From: Margaritifera margaritifera
Lineage: Eukaryota > Mollusca > Bivalvia > Unionida > Margaritiferidae
Reading direction: 5' to 3'
DNA: 64,000 bases
Assembly: GCA_029931535.1 (NCBI GenBank)
Contig: JAQPZY010001190.1
Coordinates: forward strand, 62,001-126,000
Positions 1-12,055 of this stretch are shown in pieces (position 1 is the first letter of the stretch; every line of letters begins with the position of its first letter). A program made the translations under genes and the position numbers. The notes beneath the pieces are model-generated. The model searched no databases. It saw nothing but the letters and a program-made list of their open reading frames with translations, and was not told the origin of the DNA.

Positions 1-257
1 ATTACTAACAGTGCTCATTCTCATATGGGATTAATACTTGACTTTGGGATTTATGTGAATTTATTCAAAGATATTCTGGATTACATAATTCAGGCATATC
101 GGAACATTCAAGACTACTGCCACATCAGGACCTTCAAGGCTACTGGAATTCATTCGGAAGATTCTATATTTAGGACTTGTGATTAGGACACTTAGGACTA
201 TTGGAATGTTTGGATTTTAATTCACGTTACTGTAAATGTCTTTAAAATTTTCACCTT

Positions 258-263
<6 letters not shown>
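1..263. other. Non-coding, nothing recognised
   Basis: AT-rich sequence with weak internal repetition of short phrases around GACTACTG and GGCTACTGG. No coding frame or known repeat was recognised. Confidence 0.5.
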
Positions 264-335
<72 letters not shown>

Positions 336-342
336 GGGGGGG
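264..342. repeat. (TA)n microsatellite followed by a G run
   Basis: An uninterrupted TA dinucleotide tract of about 70 bp is followed directly by nine G residues. The poly-YI frame read from it is a repeat artefact. Confidence 0.97.
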
Positions 343-1654
343 TATGGGTGTGAATCAAGGGCAGCCAGCGGATGATTCTGTCGAAAACATAATAGTAAAC
401 ACAAAGTCTCTAAATATTAAATAGAAGTCAAAAGTGTGATGGAATTGAACATTTATTCGACATTTTACATACAGAATTTGGACAGGATTAAAGCTAAGTG
501 TAAGATAGATGTTTCACATGGAACATTCAATATTGCAATTACATAGGTATCAACGGCTTAGAGGAAGCTCATATAAAGATTTTGCCTGAATGGGTTACCA
601 ACAAAAGAGTTTATATCTATGTCACAAATACGGATTAATAATGGTGTTTTTCTAATCTGTGTAATCAATTTTAAGTACTTCCAAAATAACATTATCCGAG
701 GCTTTCAAAATACAATTTGGATGCAGACAGTAACTGGTTTGACATATGTCCGGTAAAAATAGAGAACATTAACAAACATTAAATTGAATTTGACATGTAT
801 TCGTTTATGTTATGAACTATCAGAATGGGGAGACATCAGCCTTGTCACGGGAAACATAGAAACTATAATAAATCTGTTCAAATATCTGAAATAGAAAGAC
901 AAACACATATTGACATGTTAATTATATTTCATTAAGGTAGACCTAATGACTAGAAAGATGGGAGGAATCACTATGTTGGAATAAAACAAAATTGTGTGTA
1001 TTTTACAATAACAATTTGAACAACAAATAATGAGAAATAATGAGATTGTTATTGAAAGCTCGGATTCATTGTTATATACGCTGAGACAGAAAACGTTTAC
1101 AGTGACATGAAAGATAACATTATGTTCTATGACACTGGAGACTGTCCAAAGGATCACATATTTGATATCCTACAAATGAATTAAAAACTTCCTTGACTTT
1201 TTAAGAATAGATATTTCAATTAGAAAGTTTTGCGAATTAATGTCAAACTATTTTCATTCAGGTCTGATAAAGACAAAACAAAAATGCTGGTGAAGGAATA
1301 ACAATATTTTTTCAAAGATTGCTTATTTAATCGCAAAGAAAAATATCAAGAAATGAATTTACTCAGGTCATACAATTACGAGATGTATCGCATCAACACG
1401 AAGAAGGTAACATTGTATATTGACGATGTTTTCTAGTTGATAACACAACTCCTTATCTTATGGTCACGTTAATACCTTGTAATCGAGTGAACAGTTTAAG
1501 TCTCATTACAATCTCGTTTCCTTTGTTCATTGTCAAAGTGTCTACAATTTCTACTTTCATTTCGTCCGTAATAACAAATTCTCTTCAAACACTTTTTCTA
1601 TTTCTTTTTTGTCCTTGCCGTAGAAGACAAACAGCAAGAAAACGTGTATTCTCT
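343..1654. other. Non-coding stretch, nothing recognised
   Basis: AT-rich DNA with only short accidental reading frames on both strands. I saw no domain, repeat unit or RNA gene. Confidence 0.5.
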
Positions 1655-2345
1655 CTGAAATCATACATTGCAGAGTTGTGTTTGCATGATTACCCATACT
1701 GATATTTCATACACTGCAGAGTTGTGTTTAGCACAATTACCCATACTGATATTTCATACACTGCAGAGTTGTGTTTAGCACAATTACCCATACTGATATT
1801 TCATACACTGCAGAGTTGTGTTTAGCACAATTACCCATACTGATATTTCATACATTGCAGAGTTGTGTTTGCATGATTACCCATACTGATATTTCATACA
1901 CTGCAGAGTTGTGTTTAGCACAATTACCCATACTGATATTTCATACACTGCAGAGTTGTGTTTAGCACAATTACCCATACTGATATTTCATACATTGCAG
2001 AGTTGTGTTTGCATGATTACCCATACTGATATTTCATACATTGCAGAGTTGTGTTTGCATGATTACCCATACTGATATTTCATACACTGCAGAGTTGTGT
2101 TTGCATGATTACCCATACTGATATTTCATACATTGCAGAGTTGTGTTTGCATGATTACCCATACTGATATTTCATAGATTGCAGAGTTGTGTTTAGCACA
2201 ATTACCCATACTGATATTTCATACACTGCAGAGTTGTGTTTTGCACAATTACCCATACTGATATTTCATACACTGCAGAGTTGTGTTTGCATGATTACCC
2301 ATACTGATATTTCATACATTGCAGACATGTGTTTTGCACGATTAC
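1655..2345. repeat. Minisatellite, 46/47-bp unit, about 15 copies
   Basis: About fifteen head-to-tail copies of a 46-47 bp unit with the core ACCCATACTGATATTTCATA followed by a CTGCAGAGTTGTGTTT phrase. Two subtypes alternate: one ends TTTAGCACAA (47 bp), the other TTTGCATGA (46 bp). Read left to right the order is roughly B A A A B A A B B B B A A B plus a divergent last unit. The frames through it are repeat artefacts. There are no unique spacers, so it is not CRISPR-like. Confidence 0.95.
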
Positions 2346-2404
2346 CCATACTATTATTTCACATTTTTACTACTATCAGCTTGTTTAGTAAGGTATTTTT
2401 TATA

Positions 2405-2623
2405 CCGTAAGTACTCGCTTATAATACAGTTCCAAATGCAAACAACATAGACCCTGATCTGCCGTCGCATAATGCGCCGGCAGATCAGGGTCTATGTTGT
2501 TTGTTCTACTGATTAGTCTTTACAAACTGCATAGATCCACAGACCTACCGGCGCATTATGCGACTGCAGATCTGGGTGTATGCAGTTTGCAGTTGGTATA
2601 AGCTTATACGCGAGTATAAAAGG
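2405..2623. mobile_element. Palindromic MITE, copy 1
   Basis: The ends are CCGTAAGTACTCGCTTATA and an inverted TATACGCGAGTATAAAAGG, and TA flanks both sides, which fits a TA target duplication. Inside are two roughly 60-bp hairpin arms. The first is a near-perfect palindrome centred on GCATAATGC with flanks AACAACATAGACCCTGATCT. The second, ACTGCATAGA type, has decayed on its left side. No coding capacity, so it must have been moved in trans. The TA duplication suggests a Tc1/mariner-type transposase, which is inference. Confidence 0.85.
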
Positions 2624-2681
2624 TATCTTCAAGACTGCCAAAGTCATCAATCATTAATATGGTTGCAATACCTTTTACAAA

Positions 2682-3142
2682 TCAACCAGTATCTAACCAC
2701 TTACCCAATGTATCCTCATCATCTATCAGGATCACCTTTTCATCTTCGGGTAACCTCCTTCTATTGTAAGTTTTCAGATCAGAAATGTTGGACAGGAAAT
2801 CCAATAAGTCTATGCATTTAGTCTCTAACAGATTTTGTGTAACAATAAAACGTTACTCTAAAAATTATCATGTTATGAGGTTCTTAAGGTACATTTAACA
2901 ATAAATAAACATAACTAAGCTGATTGGTTTGAGTATTTACCTGAGCATCAGACACAAAATAAATACATTTTTCTGTTGATTTGAAGGTGGATAACTTGTC
3001 GAACGTTAGCTAATTCAAGACCACTACCATGCAACATATTATCACGTGTACTTCTCAAATCAACCCATATGCAATGGTTACCAGTATAACAAAGTTTTAA
3101 TACCTGTGTTACTAATTTATGTCTGCAGGTGTTTTCCATCAA
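2682..3142 (-). pseudogene. Unrecognised two-exon coding remnant
   Basis: On the minus strand an open frame containing WVDLRSTRDNMLHGSGLEL (about 3142 down to 2941) ends at a plausible donor GCTCAG|GTAAATA. A second frame containing NRRRLPEDEKVILIDDED (2809 down to a TGA at 2682-2684) starts after an acceptor-like GCATAG. The implied intron is 131 bp. Joining them needs a one-base slip near the end of the first segment, so this looks like a decayed gene fragment. I do not recognise the family; a host gene exon pair and a transposon gene are both possible. Confidence 0.28.
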
Positions 3143-3329
3143 GTAAGTACTTAGTGGTTTCTGGAAACTGGTGTATCAATTGGAAACATTTGGAATAAAC
3201 CATATTTAGTAGACCTTTTATAGTCACTGAGATGTTTTCTATTGCTGATTTGCAAAACGTTTAAGGATCATTTTCTCCTCTCTATCTCAAAATGTCAAAA
3301 CACTCGTCAAGTTCATTCTGGAATAATCA
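3143..3329. other. Non-coding, nothing recognised
   Basis: AT-rich DNA between the unrecognised coding remnant and the dispersed repeat. No feature seen. Confidence 0.5.
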
Positions 3330-3469
3330 AATATGAGTTACTTCACATTGTGTGTTTTTTATATGATAAGTATGATTTAGTTTGCTTGAATAGACAAATA
3401 CTCTTCTTCAAAAGTTTCTATTTTGAGCATCAGTTATTGTCGTTGGAGAGTCGAAAGCAATCCAGTTTC

Positions 3470-3475
<6 letters not shown>
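3330..3475 (+). repeat. Dispersed repeat ending in (CT)n, copy 1
   Basis: This stretch, containing TATATGATAAGTATGATTT and GTTGGAGAGTCGAAAGCAAT, recurs in inverted orientation at about 12593-12725. In both copies the repeat runs straight into a long CT tract, which suggests that the tract is part of the element, such as a retroposon tail. No coding content is credible. Confidence 0.75.
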
Positions 3476-3565
<90 letters not shown>

Positions 3566-3570
3566 ACACA
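3473..3570. repeat. (CT)n-(CA)n compound microsatellite
   Basis: About 54 bp of CT followed by about 44 bp of CA. Confidence 0.97.
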
Positions 3571-5277
3571 TAATGTAGATGTAAAATAATACAATTCCAT
3601 TTCTATATATGTCAAATACCCATTGTGCAATTGATTACGAAGTAATCGTATTGTATTAGAGACAAATGTTTTCCAGTTTGTAGTCTTGGTTTCCACCTTG
3701 TGTCACTTCAGGGGCTTTTGCAAGTGCTATGCTAAATCTGAAATCATGAGGAAGAAGGCAAAGATACAGTGGACACAATGATCTGTTAATATCTGAAAGT
3801 CAAGTAGTATTCTAAAAATGTTGCAGTACACTGCGGTAGTGCTCCATTAGGAGGCATCCAAGTGGCGGTAGTGGTCCATTAGGAGGCAGAAATGATTCGT
3901 TCGTTGACAAAATTGAAAACGGCTTAATGAAAATTGATAATTATGTATTTGAGTTAGTCTGACAAAAGCAGTATCAGCTTTATCCGATATTACTGAGAGT
4001 GTTGCAAGCTGGCTTTTAAAAACAGCTGGGCATTTGTTTCTTTCCAAGGTAAATATGTTATTTTGCTTTCTTTTGGCATTAGTTGATTTGTTATTTACAT
4101 TTCTGATCAAAGGTTTAAATGAAACATCTAGCTGAATTCAAGAAAGTCTTAAATCTAGTTGAGATCTTTCTTCAAAAAAACACAACCAAAGGTGAATTCG
4201 CGAAGCTAGTCAACGTTTAGGAATTAGTGGTTCATAAACTATTTTAAAAAAATAAACCATAGCAGCTCCAGCAACAATTAATATAAATATTGTTTGTTTA
4301 TTTAAATTGTCAATATTGTTTCTTGGCGTTTCTATATCGCCATGTGTTATCTGAGTGTCGAGAAAAGGAATCGTATTAACACATCTAACAGTAGGACTGT
4401 TATCACCATAATCCTTCTTTTCTACATATTTACTCCCTTTGTTTCTTCTTTATATTCTACAGTTTCTTGTAAACAAATTTTACAGATTATTCATCAGCCT
4501 TTATAATACCGTCCATTGTTACTTAGTTATTGATGGTAGGGTTTAGTCCAAGTGTAAACGAGTTGTTGGATTTCTGTAAAATTATTGTTGTATGTAAGGT
4601 TACTACTCATTCATAACCGTGCCACTCAATAAAAAAAATTCGTCACCACCAACAATATGGTCATATTTCACGTTTTAAATATGTTACGCATTATTTACAT
4701 TTTGGCAATAATGTCTTCACCTGAGTTGTAACCTTGCTGACCTAAGACGAATGGCTCTACTACCTTTTTTCACAGTTCCTGATACTGTTGAAACAGACTG
4801 TGCAATATATCTTCTCTGTTGTACCTGTGCTCCTAAAATGCTGATTAAATACAATCTTATACTTTGATTTAACCTTGTAGTACCTTCATTTATCAAACAG
4901 TTACTAATTTTTAAGAAGAAATATCTCCATCCTGTTCTCTCGTCTGGTTTTGTGCTATCATTAATTATTTTATATGTCACCTTAATCTTAATGAAACGGA
5001 AACCCCAGTCACCAACATACTGGTCTCCAGTCATATTATTTTTCATCATCTGATAACGCACAACACTGTAATAACAGAGATCACGTCTAAATAATCAGTT
5101 GTTATCCTTATAATATTTCCTGTTATGATGTGAAGGAATGTGAAAATTGTTCCAGACATTTTAAATTGCTTCATGTCAATGTTAATGATGATTTAATTAA
5201 ATTTATCTGCAGCAGATAATAGAACAGCACATTCAGAAACTATCAATTTGTAAATTGATCTTAGAAAATATATCTTA
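3571..5277. other. Mostly unassigned DNA with two unidentified minus-strand frames
   Basis: Two open frames on the minus strand, 3847-4110 (87 codons) and 4717-5061 (114 codons), have protein-like composition without simple repeats, but I recognise no domain in either. They could be fragments of old transposon genes or chance. The rest is AT-rich and unremarkable. Confidence 0.3.
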
Positions 5278-5492
5278 CCGTATATACTCGCGTATAATTC
5301 CAATCCAAATGCAAACAACATCGACCCTGATCTGCCGTCGCATAATGCGCTGGCAGATCAAGGTCTATGTTGTTTGTTCTACTGATTAGTCCTTACAACC
5401 TGCATAGATCCAGCTCTGCAGGCGCATTATGCGAGGGCAGATCTGGGTCTATGCAGTTTGCAGTTGGTATCGGATTACGCGAGTATAGACGG
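5278..5492. mobile_element. Palindromic MITE, copy 2
   Basis: Starts CCGTATATACTCGCGTATAA after TA and ends TACGCGAGTATAGACGG before TA. The arm order is the same as copy 1: the CAACAT arm first, then the CTGCAT arm, separated by TTCTACTGATTAGTCCTTAC. Both arms remain largely able to pair. Confidence 0.9.
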
Positions 5493-6071
5493 TAAATATC
5501 GTTTTTAGTTTTGCTCTGCAAGTCCACCTTTGGCGAGATCACGCCGTCTCTGACATTATTTTAAAGGGTACAAAACAGTCAGAAAATAATTTAAACTTGA
5601 TAAATTAATTGTCTTAAGGTGTTAGCAACAAGTCAACAGGACGACAGTCTAAAACTAGTACTTTTACTTTCAGCAATTTGCAACGTTTATTTAATCCTTT
5701 TAAACGTATGCATGATTTCAGATTTGTGTCAAATTTTTCCATTCCTGTTGTTGATTCCAAGACAGTTACTTCATTTTCTGAGTTACCGTGTAGTTTTAAA
5801 TGAAATAAATTATATTTCTATTTTTCTCGAATCGTTGTGGCTTGGCCTTGTAAAGTTGACAATATCTTTGAATTATACTGTAAATTAGTTGAATACAAAT
5901 TTGTGTATTTACCAACATCAAATAAATATTTTGGTTCTTCTTCATACTGCACTGTTAACCATCTTGCTATCAGGGTTCATAATGCATATTTCTATGTTGT
6001 AATCATTATATTTAATCTGTAAATCTGCATATTTTCGAAGCATATTTGAGTGAGCGAGAGAGTGATATTGT
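5493..6071. other. Non-coding, nothing recognised
   Basis: AT-rich. Short frames on the plus strand lack any recognisable domain. Confidence 0.45.
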
Positions 6072-6640
6072 TGAATGACAGACCTACATAGATGAATACA
6101 ATGAGACAGACCTACATAGATGCATACAATGAGACAGACCTACATAGATACATACAATGAGACAGACCTACATAGATGAATACAATGAGGCAGACCTACA
6201 TAGATACATACAATGAGAGAGACAAGTAGCAGCATACAATGAAACAGACCTACATATATGCATACAATGAGACAGACCTACGTAGATGCAATGAGACAGA
6301 CCTACATAGATGAATACAATGAGACAGACCTACATAGATACATACAATGAGACAGACCTACACAGATGCATACAATGAGACAGACCTATATAGATGCATA
6401 CAACGAGACAGACCTACATAGATGAATACAATGAGACAGACCTACACAGATACATACAGTGAGAGAGACAAGTAGATGCATACAATGAGACAGACCTACA
6501 TAGATGCCTACAATGAGACAGACCTACATAGATGCATACAATGAGACAGACCTACGTAGATGCATACAATGTGACAGACATGTAGATGCATACAATGAGA
6601 CAGACATGTAGATGCATACAATGAGACATAAAAGTAGACA
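6072..6640. repeat. Minisatellite, 28-bp unit, about 20 copies
   Basis: Head-to-tail copies of GAGACAGACCTACATAGATG followed by CATACAAT (28 bp), with point variants and a few shortened units near both ends of the array. The overlapping frames on the minus strand translate the repeat and are not genes. Confidence 0.95.
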
Positions 6641-6732
6641 GGAAGACAGATAGGCAGATACTTCATATTTGCAAACGTGTAAACGGAAGCATACATACAC
6701 ATAAATACATCCATACACACATGTGTACATCA

Positions 6733-6760
<28 letters not shown>
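6733..6760. repeat. (TA)n microsatellite
   Basis: Short uninterrupted TA tract following ACAT/ATAC-rich sequence. Confidence 0.9.
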
Positions 6761-6763
<3 letters not shown>

Positions 6764-7734
6764 CACATACATGCATATGTTACATCTTTTTGACTTCCAA
6801 TCTCTTAAGAACCGCCCAATAGCTAAACTGTTGCTGTTTAAAATGCTGATAACCTGCAGAGCATCGCAATTCAGCCACTTAGCCTCAAAGAACGGCGTGT
6901 GAATCTGCTTTTAATAAAAATGTATTTCCATAACCAAATTCTAAGCTCAGCTACTTACAAACTTTGAGAAAAACTGTAAGGTATTTTCCTTTTAATTTTC
7001 CACCCCCACTCCCCAGCCCCGGCATTCCTCATTGAATAAACTTTCAGGTCATTAATTACATTTCTAAGGCATTAAATAAAAATATATTGATAAGCTCTTA
7101 CAATATCTCTTGTTGTTCAAAACTAATTGTCAGGAAATAATTTATTAGCATGAGAGTCATACAATAATCTTTGTTTATTGTGTGGTGTCTTAATAATGTA
7201 TTCAGTTTTCCAAATTATATTTTTTGCATGGAAGGTTTTCTTTTAATTTTTATTGTTTATGTAATTTCAACGATGAAAAAGTTACATAAATTGTAAGTTT
7301 CGAACTTTTCTGCCTAGTAAGGACTGTTATTAATTATTTGTTTCTTTCTGTTTGTACCATTTGAGCCATAAACCGGGTTTCTTGTTGGAATTCCAGGTCA
7401 TGATAATGTTAAAAAAAAGTTTACTACCTTGATGGTTTCTGGTAGACTCTAAAATTTCCATTCTTTTGCTGATTTGTCTTTTCCTTTCAGTCCATATATT
7501 CAAAGAGAGATACTCTCACGTATATTCTACCAACAAACATTTTAAACTATAAAGACCAAAATATAGGGACAATTAGACTGATAGATGGACCTTTTTAAAC
7601 GATCAGATATTTCTCCGCTTTCAACATTATAGATTGAAGAACAACCTGGCATCTGTCTTATGAGAAAGAAATCCAAGTATTTCTAATTGCACTATCAATA
7701 ATTGGATACCAGGAAATTCGTTGAAATATAATGT
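6761..7734. other. Non-coding, nothing recognised
   Basis: AT-rich DNA without a recognisable coding frame or repeat unit. Confidence 0.45.
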
Positions 7735-7927
7735 TAAGATGGTTTGGGTTGGATTTGGTATTTTAAGACACAGCAACACAAATAGGTCATCTAGTGCCAA
7801 GGCAAGTGCAGCAAAGTGAATTTCCCATTGACACACCACGGTAGCCAAACCAGGCTGATCTGTCGGTAGGATTCGAACCAGCACCCTTTCGGTCCGGCAA
7901 GCCAACCACTAAGCCACTGCAGCTCAT
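7735..7927 (-). mobile_element. tRNA-derived SINE (minus strand)
   Basis: Read on the minus strand, the head carries TGGCTTAGTGG, which fits the RNA polymerase III A box, and GGTTCGAATCC, a perfect B box, spaced as in a tRNA. A body with the phrase TTTGCTGCACTTGCC follows. Related bodies occur at 22690-22800, 24700-24865 and 32795-32945, all minus strand. The tRNA part cannot fold as a functional tRNA over its full length as far as I can judge, so I call a SINE rather than a tRNA gene. Confidence 0.75.
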
Positions 7928-9536
7928 GCCTCCGTTAGTTGGCCCTCACGACCTGCAGGAAAACCCATGAGATCTATTCAGCATCCCCGAAGACAGAAGG
8001 CCCATAAACACTTTAGGATTTGAATTAATCACTTTATATTATGAAAAGTAGTATGCTAGCTTAGGGTTTAGATAACCATTCGATCCTACTTTCCGAAAGG
8101 ACTGGACAAGACAAAATAGCTAAAATAAACTTTATATAAATTTTCCTCGAAAAGAGGAAAGTATTGTTTTATGTGAACGATATAATGTCAAAGAAATTAA
8201 TTTCTTCCTACTTTGTCAGAAAAACCACTTTCTTGTAAAGAGGCTAATACTGGCTTGCAAAGAATTTTGCCTAAAATCAAGGTACAGAAGAGGGAGTACA
8301 AGCGTGGTACTTTGACTTTACGCCCAAGTGAATTATTAAATATAATTGCTTTCAACATCTTATAAAGTACCATGGCTTGTATTCGAGCGATCAAGGTCAT
8401 GCAAGGTTTTTAAGTCTGTGAGGAATATGATATTGCTTGATAATGTACTGTATGCAAATTATTAAATATAAAATTATAGCTGACTAAAATCCTTTTAAAA
8501 TGAAACAATAAATAATTAGAAATACTCTGCATAGTGTTTTTATTCCCTTGGAAAGAATCATATTTCCCTATAATTTACAAACAGTATAAATGTACATACA
8601 TTGATTTCTACCTGCATTCGCCCACCAGAATGCACCTTTTCTCAATAGTAGGTCTTGTAATAATTCAGAGTAAACTGAAAATACATTCCGAAAACAGGAG
8701 AGAGAGAGAGAGAAAGAGAGGGAGGGAGAAGAGAGAGATTCGTTCATTTATTTATTCAGTTTCCTTTCTGTCTTTTTCTCTTCCTTTCAATCATTTATGC
8801 ATTCGTTTTTGACAGCTTAAAAACAGACGGACACGTATATACATACATACGTCTACGCGAATGATGCCCCCCCCCCCCAACAGTCAACATCAGGGTCATA
8901 CACGGTACAAATGTCATACGCACGCCATTACTACGTTAAACACAAATGCTCGACTAATACAATTTCTATGCTGCTAGGCAAAATGAAGGAAAAAATCTGT
9001 ACTTAACGTTTGCAACAGGGATTGAAGTATTGGTCGATATATTTTAAGCAAGACCGTAATCAATGTCAGCGATAACTAATTATCATGTGCAAATAATGCA
9101 ACACAGTGGGTGCGTGACTATGATAATTCAAGATCGTCATGCGAGAGCGTGCGAGGACACCATATTTGAATCCTTGAAATCAATAGAAGTCATCCTACAA
9201 ATATTGAATGATATATATGGGACAATTCCGCTATTTACTCAAAAGACATTAATTTTCTCTCATAAATTGCGGGGATGTTTCGACATATGATTCTTGTCTA
9301 TTAATACACGGAGAGACACAAATTCAAAATAATGTCAACATTTACTTAAGTGTTTCAATTTCAATTTTTCGTGCGGAAAGTACTCATTCAAACTGTGACT
9401 TAATTTACATGTCGGAATTGAACAATGTTGAACAGATCTTTTTATTGTAAGTTTTGACTCTTATCCATTCGTGAGTCCTAGTGAAACAATAATTCGTAAC
9501 TCAGCACAAGCTTTCAAAATGAAGGAGAGGATACTA
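7928..9536. other. Non-coding with a GA tract and a C run
   Basis: Contains an impure (GA)n at 8697-8738 and a 12-base C run at 8867-8878. No credible genes: the short frames on both strands have no domain features. Confidence 0.5.
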
Positions 9537-9738
9537 CCGTTGTACTCACGTATAAGTCGATACCAACTGCAAACTGCATAAACCCAGATCTGCCGTCGCA
9601 TAATGCGCCGGCAGATCTGGGTCTATGCAGTTTGTAACGACTAATCAGTAAAACAAACATCATAGACCCTGATCTGCCGGCGCATAATGCGACGGCAGAT
9701 CAGGGTCTATGTTGTTTTCATAGCTCGGGTATATACGG
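9537..9738. mobile_element. Palindromic MITE, copy 3
   Basis: Flanked by TA on both sides and beginning CCGTTGTACTCACGTATAA. Here the CTGCAT arm comes first and the CAACAT arm second, so it lies inverted relative to copies 1 and 2. The right terminal repeat is shortened to CGGGTATATACGG. Both hairpin arms are almost perfect, which suggests a young copy or continuing arm-to-arm correction. Confidence 0.9.
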
Positions 9739-10434
9739 TATATCAGCGATAAAAGTTTTGCATTCCATGTATACATACAATCTGTGTTTTCTTCTGCATA
9801 ACCTTCTTCTATCATCTTTAAAAATAAATACCAGATAAGCACGCGTGTGTCTAAAAATAATACCATAAAAAACCCAGCAAAAATATGTCAGACAAATGCA
9901 TCTAATCATAGCAAAGGATGACGTGTTCTGTGACAGGGTTTCCTTCAGTTATTTACTAATGTTTTATATTAATCAAATTTAAGGGGTTTCAGCTATGTTT
10001 GTTTTACTGAGCCCATTTTGACTGAGAATAGTATTAAACGCTTGCTTGATCCATTTTTGGAAAAGATCGAATAATCAGCTGATATTAAACGAGACAAACA
10101 ACTTTTTAAAAAATTATTCGGCAACAGTTCATACAAAACATATAACTCAACGTCCGCCATTTTGGGTCGTTGCTATGCAAAAGGCAAGATATACATTGGG
10201 TGGGGGTGGGGGTGGAGGGTCATTGAGCGAGACACAAGAACAAAGCTCTTCACCCGAGTACAATATTCTTGTTATGGTTCTTCTCACCCTAACGCAAAGA
10301 ACCTTGTTCGAGAACCGTCAATAACCTCGTTCTCGAGTTGAGAACCCACACCACCTCTACAACAGACGTAGACAATAACAAAGATGGCGGATCATGCCGA
10401 ACGTATATCTGCCATGTTTTTGGTTCTGAGATCA
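9739..10434. other. Non-coding, nothing recognised
   Basis: Contains a G-rich stretch near 10197-10219 and no recognisable gene. Confidence 0.45.
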
Positions 10435-10442
10435 ACTGGAGC

Positions 10443-11125
10443 CAATGGCATAATAAGGGTAATTGGCGCCCGGGGCGACGATGATGGCCCAGAGGGCCAG
10501 AATACGAGGCCCGAATTTTTATCAGCTGTTTTTGCTCCCCAAGACCTCTGCCGCCCGGGGCAACCACTCCCACCCCCCGTTAGTACGCTACAGGTATAGT
10601 GCTACATGAATGGATGGTCGTATCTACATGGGATTTTCACTAAAAGACTTCTTATGATGTCTAGTTGATCCCAAATGAAACAAGAATAATTCCTTCAAGA
10701 CTGGCATTCTTCTCTCATGTACTGTTAATCACAAAGACACCAAAAACGAAGAAATCCTGCCATTAAATTTACTATTTCACAAGCCTTTATGTCAGTTTGA
10801 TAACTTTTCCATTTTAAAAATTAAAAAACTTAAAGTTTTGCTTCAGTTTTGATATTGTATCGTTTCAATTTTAAGTAGTACAGTATATTTGTTGTTGTTG
10901 TTCGTCCATCGATTTCGAAGATGAACATGACATCACTAACTGGTTTGTTTTCTGTGAGTACGGCAGTGGCGTACTAAGGGTAAATGGCGCACAGGGCGAC
11001 GATGATGACCCAAAGGACCAGAATACGAGGCCCGAATTTTTATCAGCTGTTTTGGCCAGGGGCAACCCCCCCCCCCGCCCCCCCCCCCCCCCCCCCCCCC
11101 CCGTTAGTACGTTAGTACGCTACTG
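10443..11125. mobile_element. Composite hAT-like element with 8-bp target duplication
   Basis: Two related units of roughly 160 bp (10443-10598 and 10964-11125) in direct orientation enclose 365 bp of other sequence. Each unit runs from a CAGTGGCGTACTAAGGG-like left end through GGCGACGATGATG and GAGGCCCGAATTTTTATCAG to a right end CGTTAGTACGCTAC(TG). The identical octamer ACTGGAGC lies immediately left of the first unit (10435-10442) and right of the second (11126-11133). CAGTGGCGTA-type ends and 8-bp duplications are hallmarks of hAT elements. No transposase is encoded, so it is non-autonomous. C runs lie inside the right unit. Confidence 0.75.
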
Positions 11126-11133
11126 ACTGGAGC

Positions 11134-11685
11134 TATTAGGGCGAGCACACTCACGAACAAGCGAGAACATATGAGAACTCGGCGTTTGGGCGAAATCCCA
11201 GAACAGGTCGCCCTAATACGGCCATGCAGTCCAACCATATTCTCATTCTCGGTGTACACTTTTTTTTTTTTTTTTTTAAACAACAGACATTGAAAGTGAA
11301 AGCACCAAAATAAAAAAAATGCGGACAAAGCAAATGAAAGCCGGAGCAGAAATTTTACATGTATACTAACAAACCAGTTCATTGGTAATTTTCCTTGATA
11401 TATATGTACCGGCAGGAACCGTACCGCAATAGACCGATATACCGTAAAAGCGCACACACGTAATAATTGGAGTGGTAACTAGATGTCAGTCCTCAAAAAG
11501 CAAGGTCAAGGTATTATCCTATGATATAAGAAGAATTTAAATTTATCACTTGCTATCACGGACATAACGATTCGCTCTTATATTCAGTACAGCATTAATA
11601 GACAAAAAGAAACAAAAAAACATTATTGGAATTTTCAGCGATAAAAATATTTGAGGTATGTGATCTACATTATGTCTCATACAAG

Positions 11686-11688
<3 letters not shown>
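11134..11688. other. Non-coding with a poly-T run
   Basis: Contains an uninterrupted T run at about 11261-11277. No credible gene. Confidence 0.5.

Positions 11689-11740
<52 letters not shown>
11689..11740. repeat. (CT)n microsatellite
   Basis: About 50 bp of uninterrupted CT. Confidence 0.97.
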
Positions 11741-11747
<7 letters not shown>

Positions 11748-11885
11748 TGTTATTGTCTGAAGTATCATAAGCAAGATAATGTAAAATAACAATTTGAGGT
11801 GAACATTTTAGGTTTTCAGTGAATCCAAAGGTCAGTTCCCACAATCTAAGCTACATTACATAACTCCCATAAGAAGGGTTCATTG

Positions 11886-12055
11886 ACAAGTCAGAAAGTC
11901 TGTAAGTAACCTAGATGCATCTAAATTTAGCTGAGGTTCCTTTGCTATACCATAACATTTGTCACTGACAAGTCAGAATGTATATAAGTAACTTGGATGC
12001 GTACCAATTTAGCTGAGGTTCATTTGCTATGCCATAACACTTGGCATATTGTCCA
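11886..12055. repeat. Tandem duplication, about 85 bp x 2
   Basis: Two adjacent copies share CTGACAAGTCAGAA-like starts, GTAAGTAACCTAGATGC / GTAAGTAACTTGGATGC, AATTTAGCTGAGGTT and TTTGCTATACCATAACA. Divergence of roughly one base in ten suggests an old local duplication. The surrounding 11741-12530 shows nothing else certain. Confidence 0.8.

Noticed and set aside
1655..2345. CRISPR array
   Set aside because: Repeats are contiguous with no unique spacers and the DNA is eukaryotic.
1771..2410. Frames repeating THTDISYTAELC, suspected repeat protein
   Set aside because: They follow the 46/47-bp minisatellite. The alternating unit lengths do not hold a frame.
4717..5061. 114-codon minus-strand frame as a confirmed gene
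   Set aside because: Composition is protein-like but no motif, splice signal or second copy was found, so it is mentioned only within the unassigned stretch.
7860..7927. Functional tRNA gene
   Set aside because: A and B boxes are good, but the sequence continues into a repeated body shared with other copies and no full acceptor stem was found.
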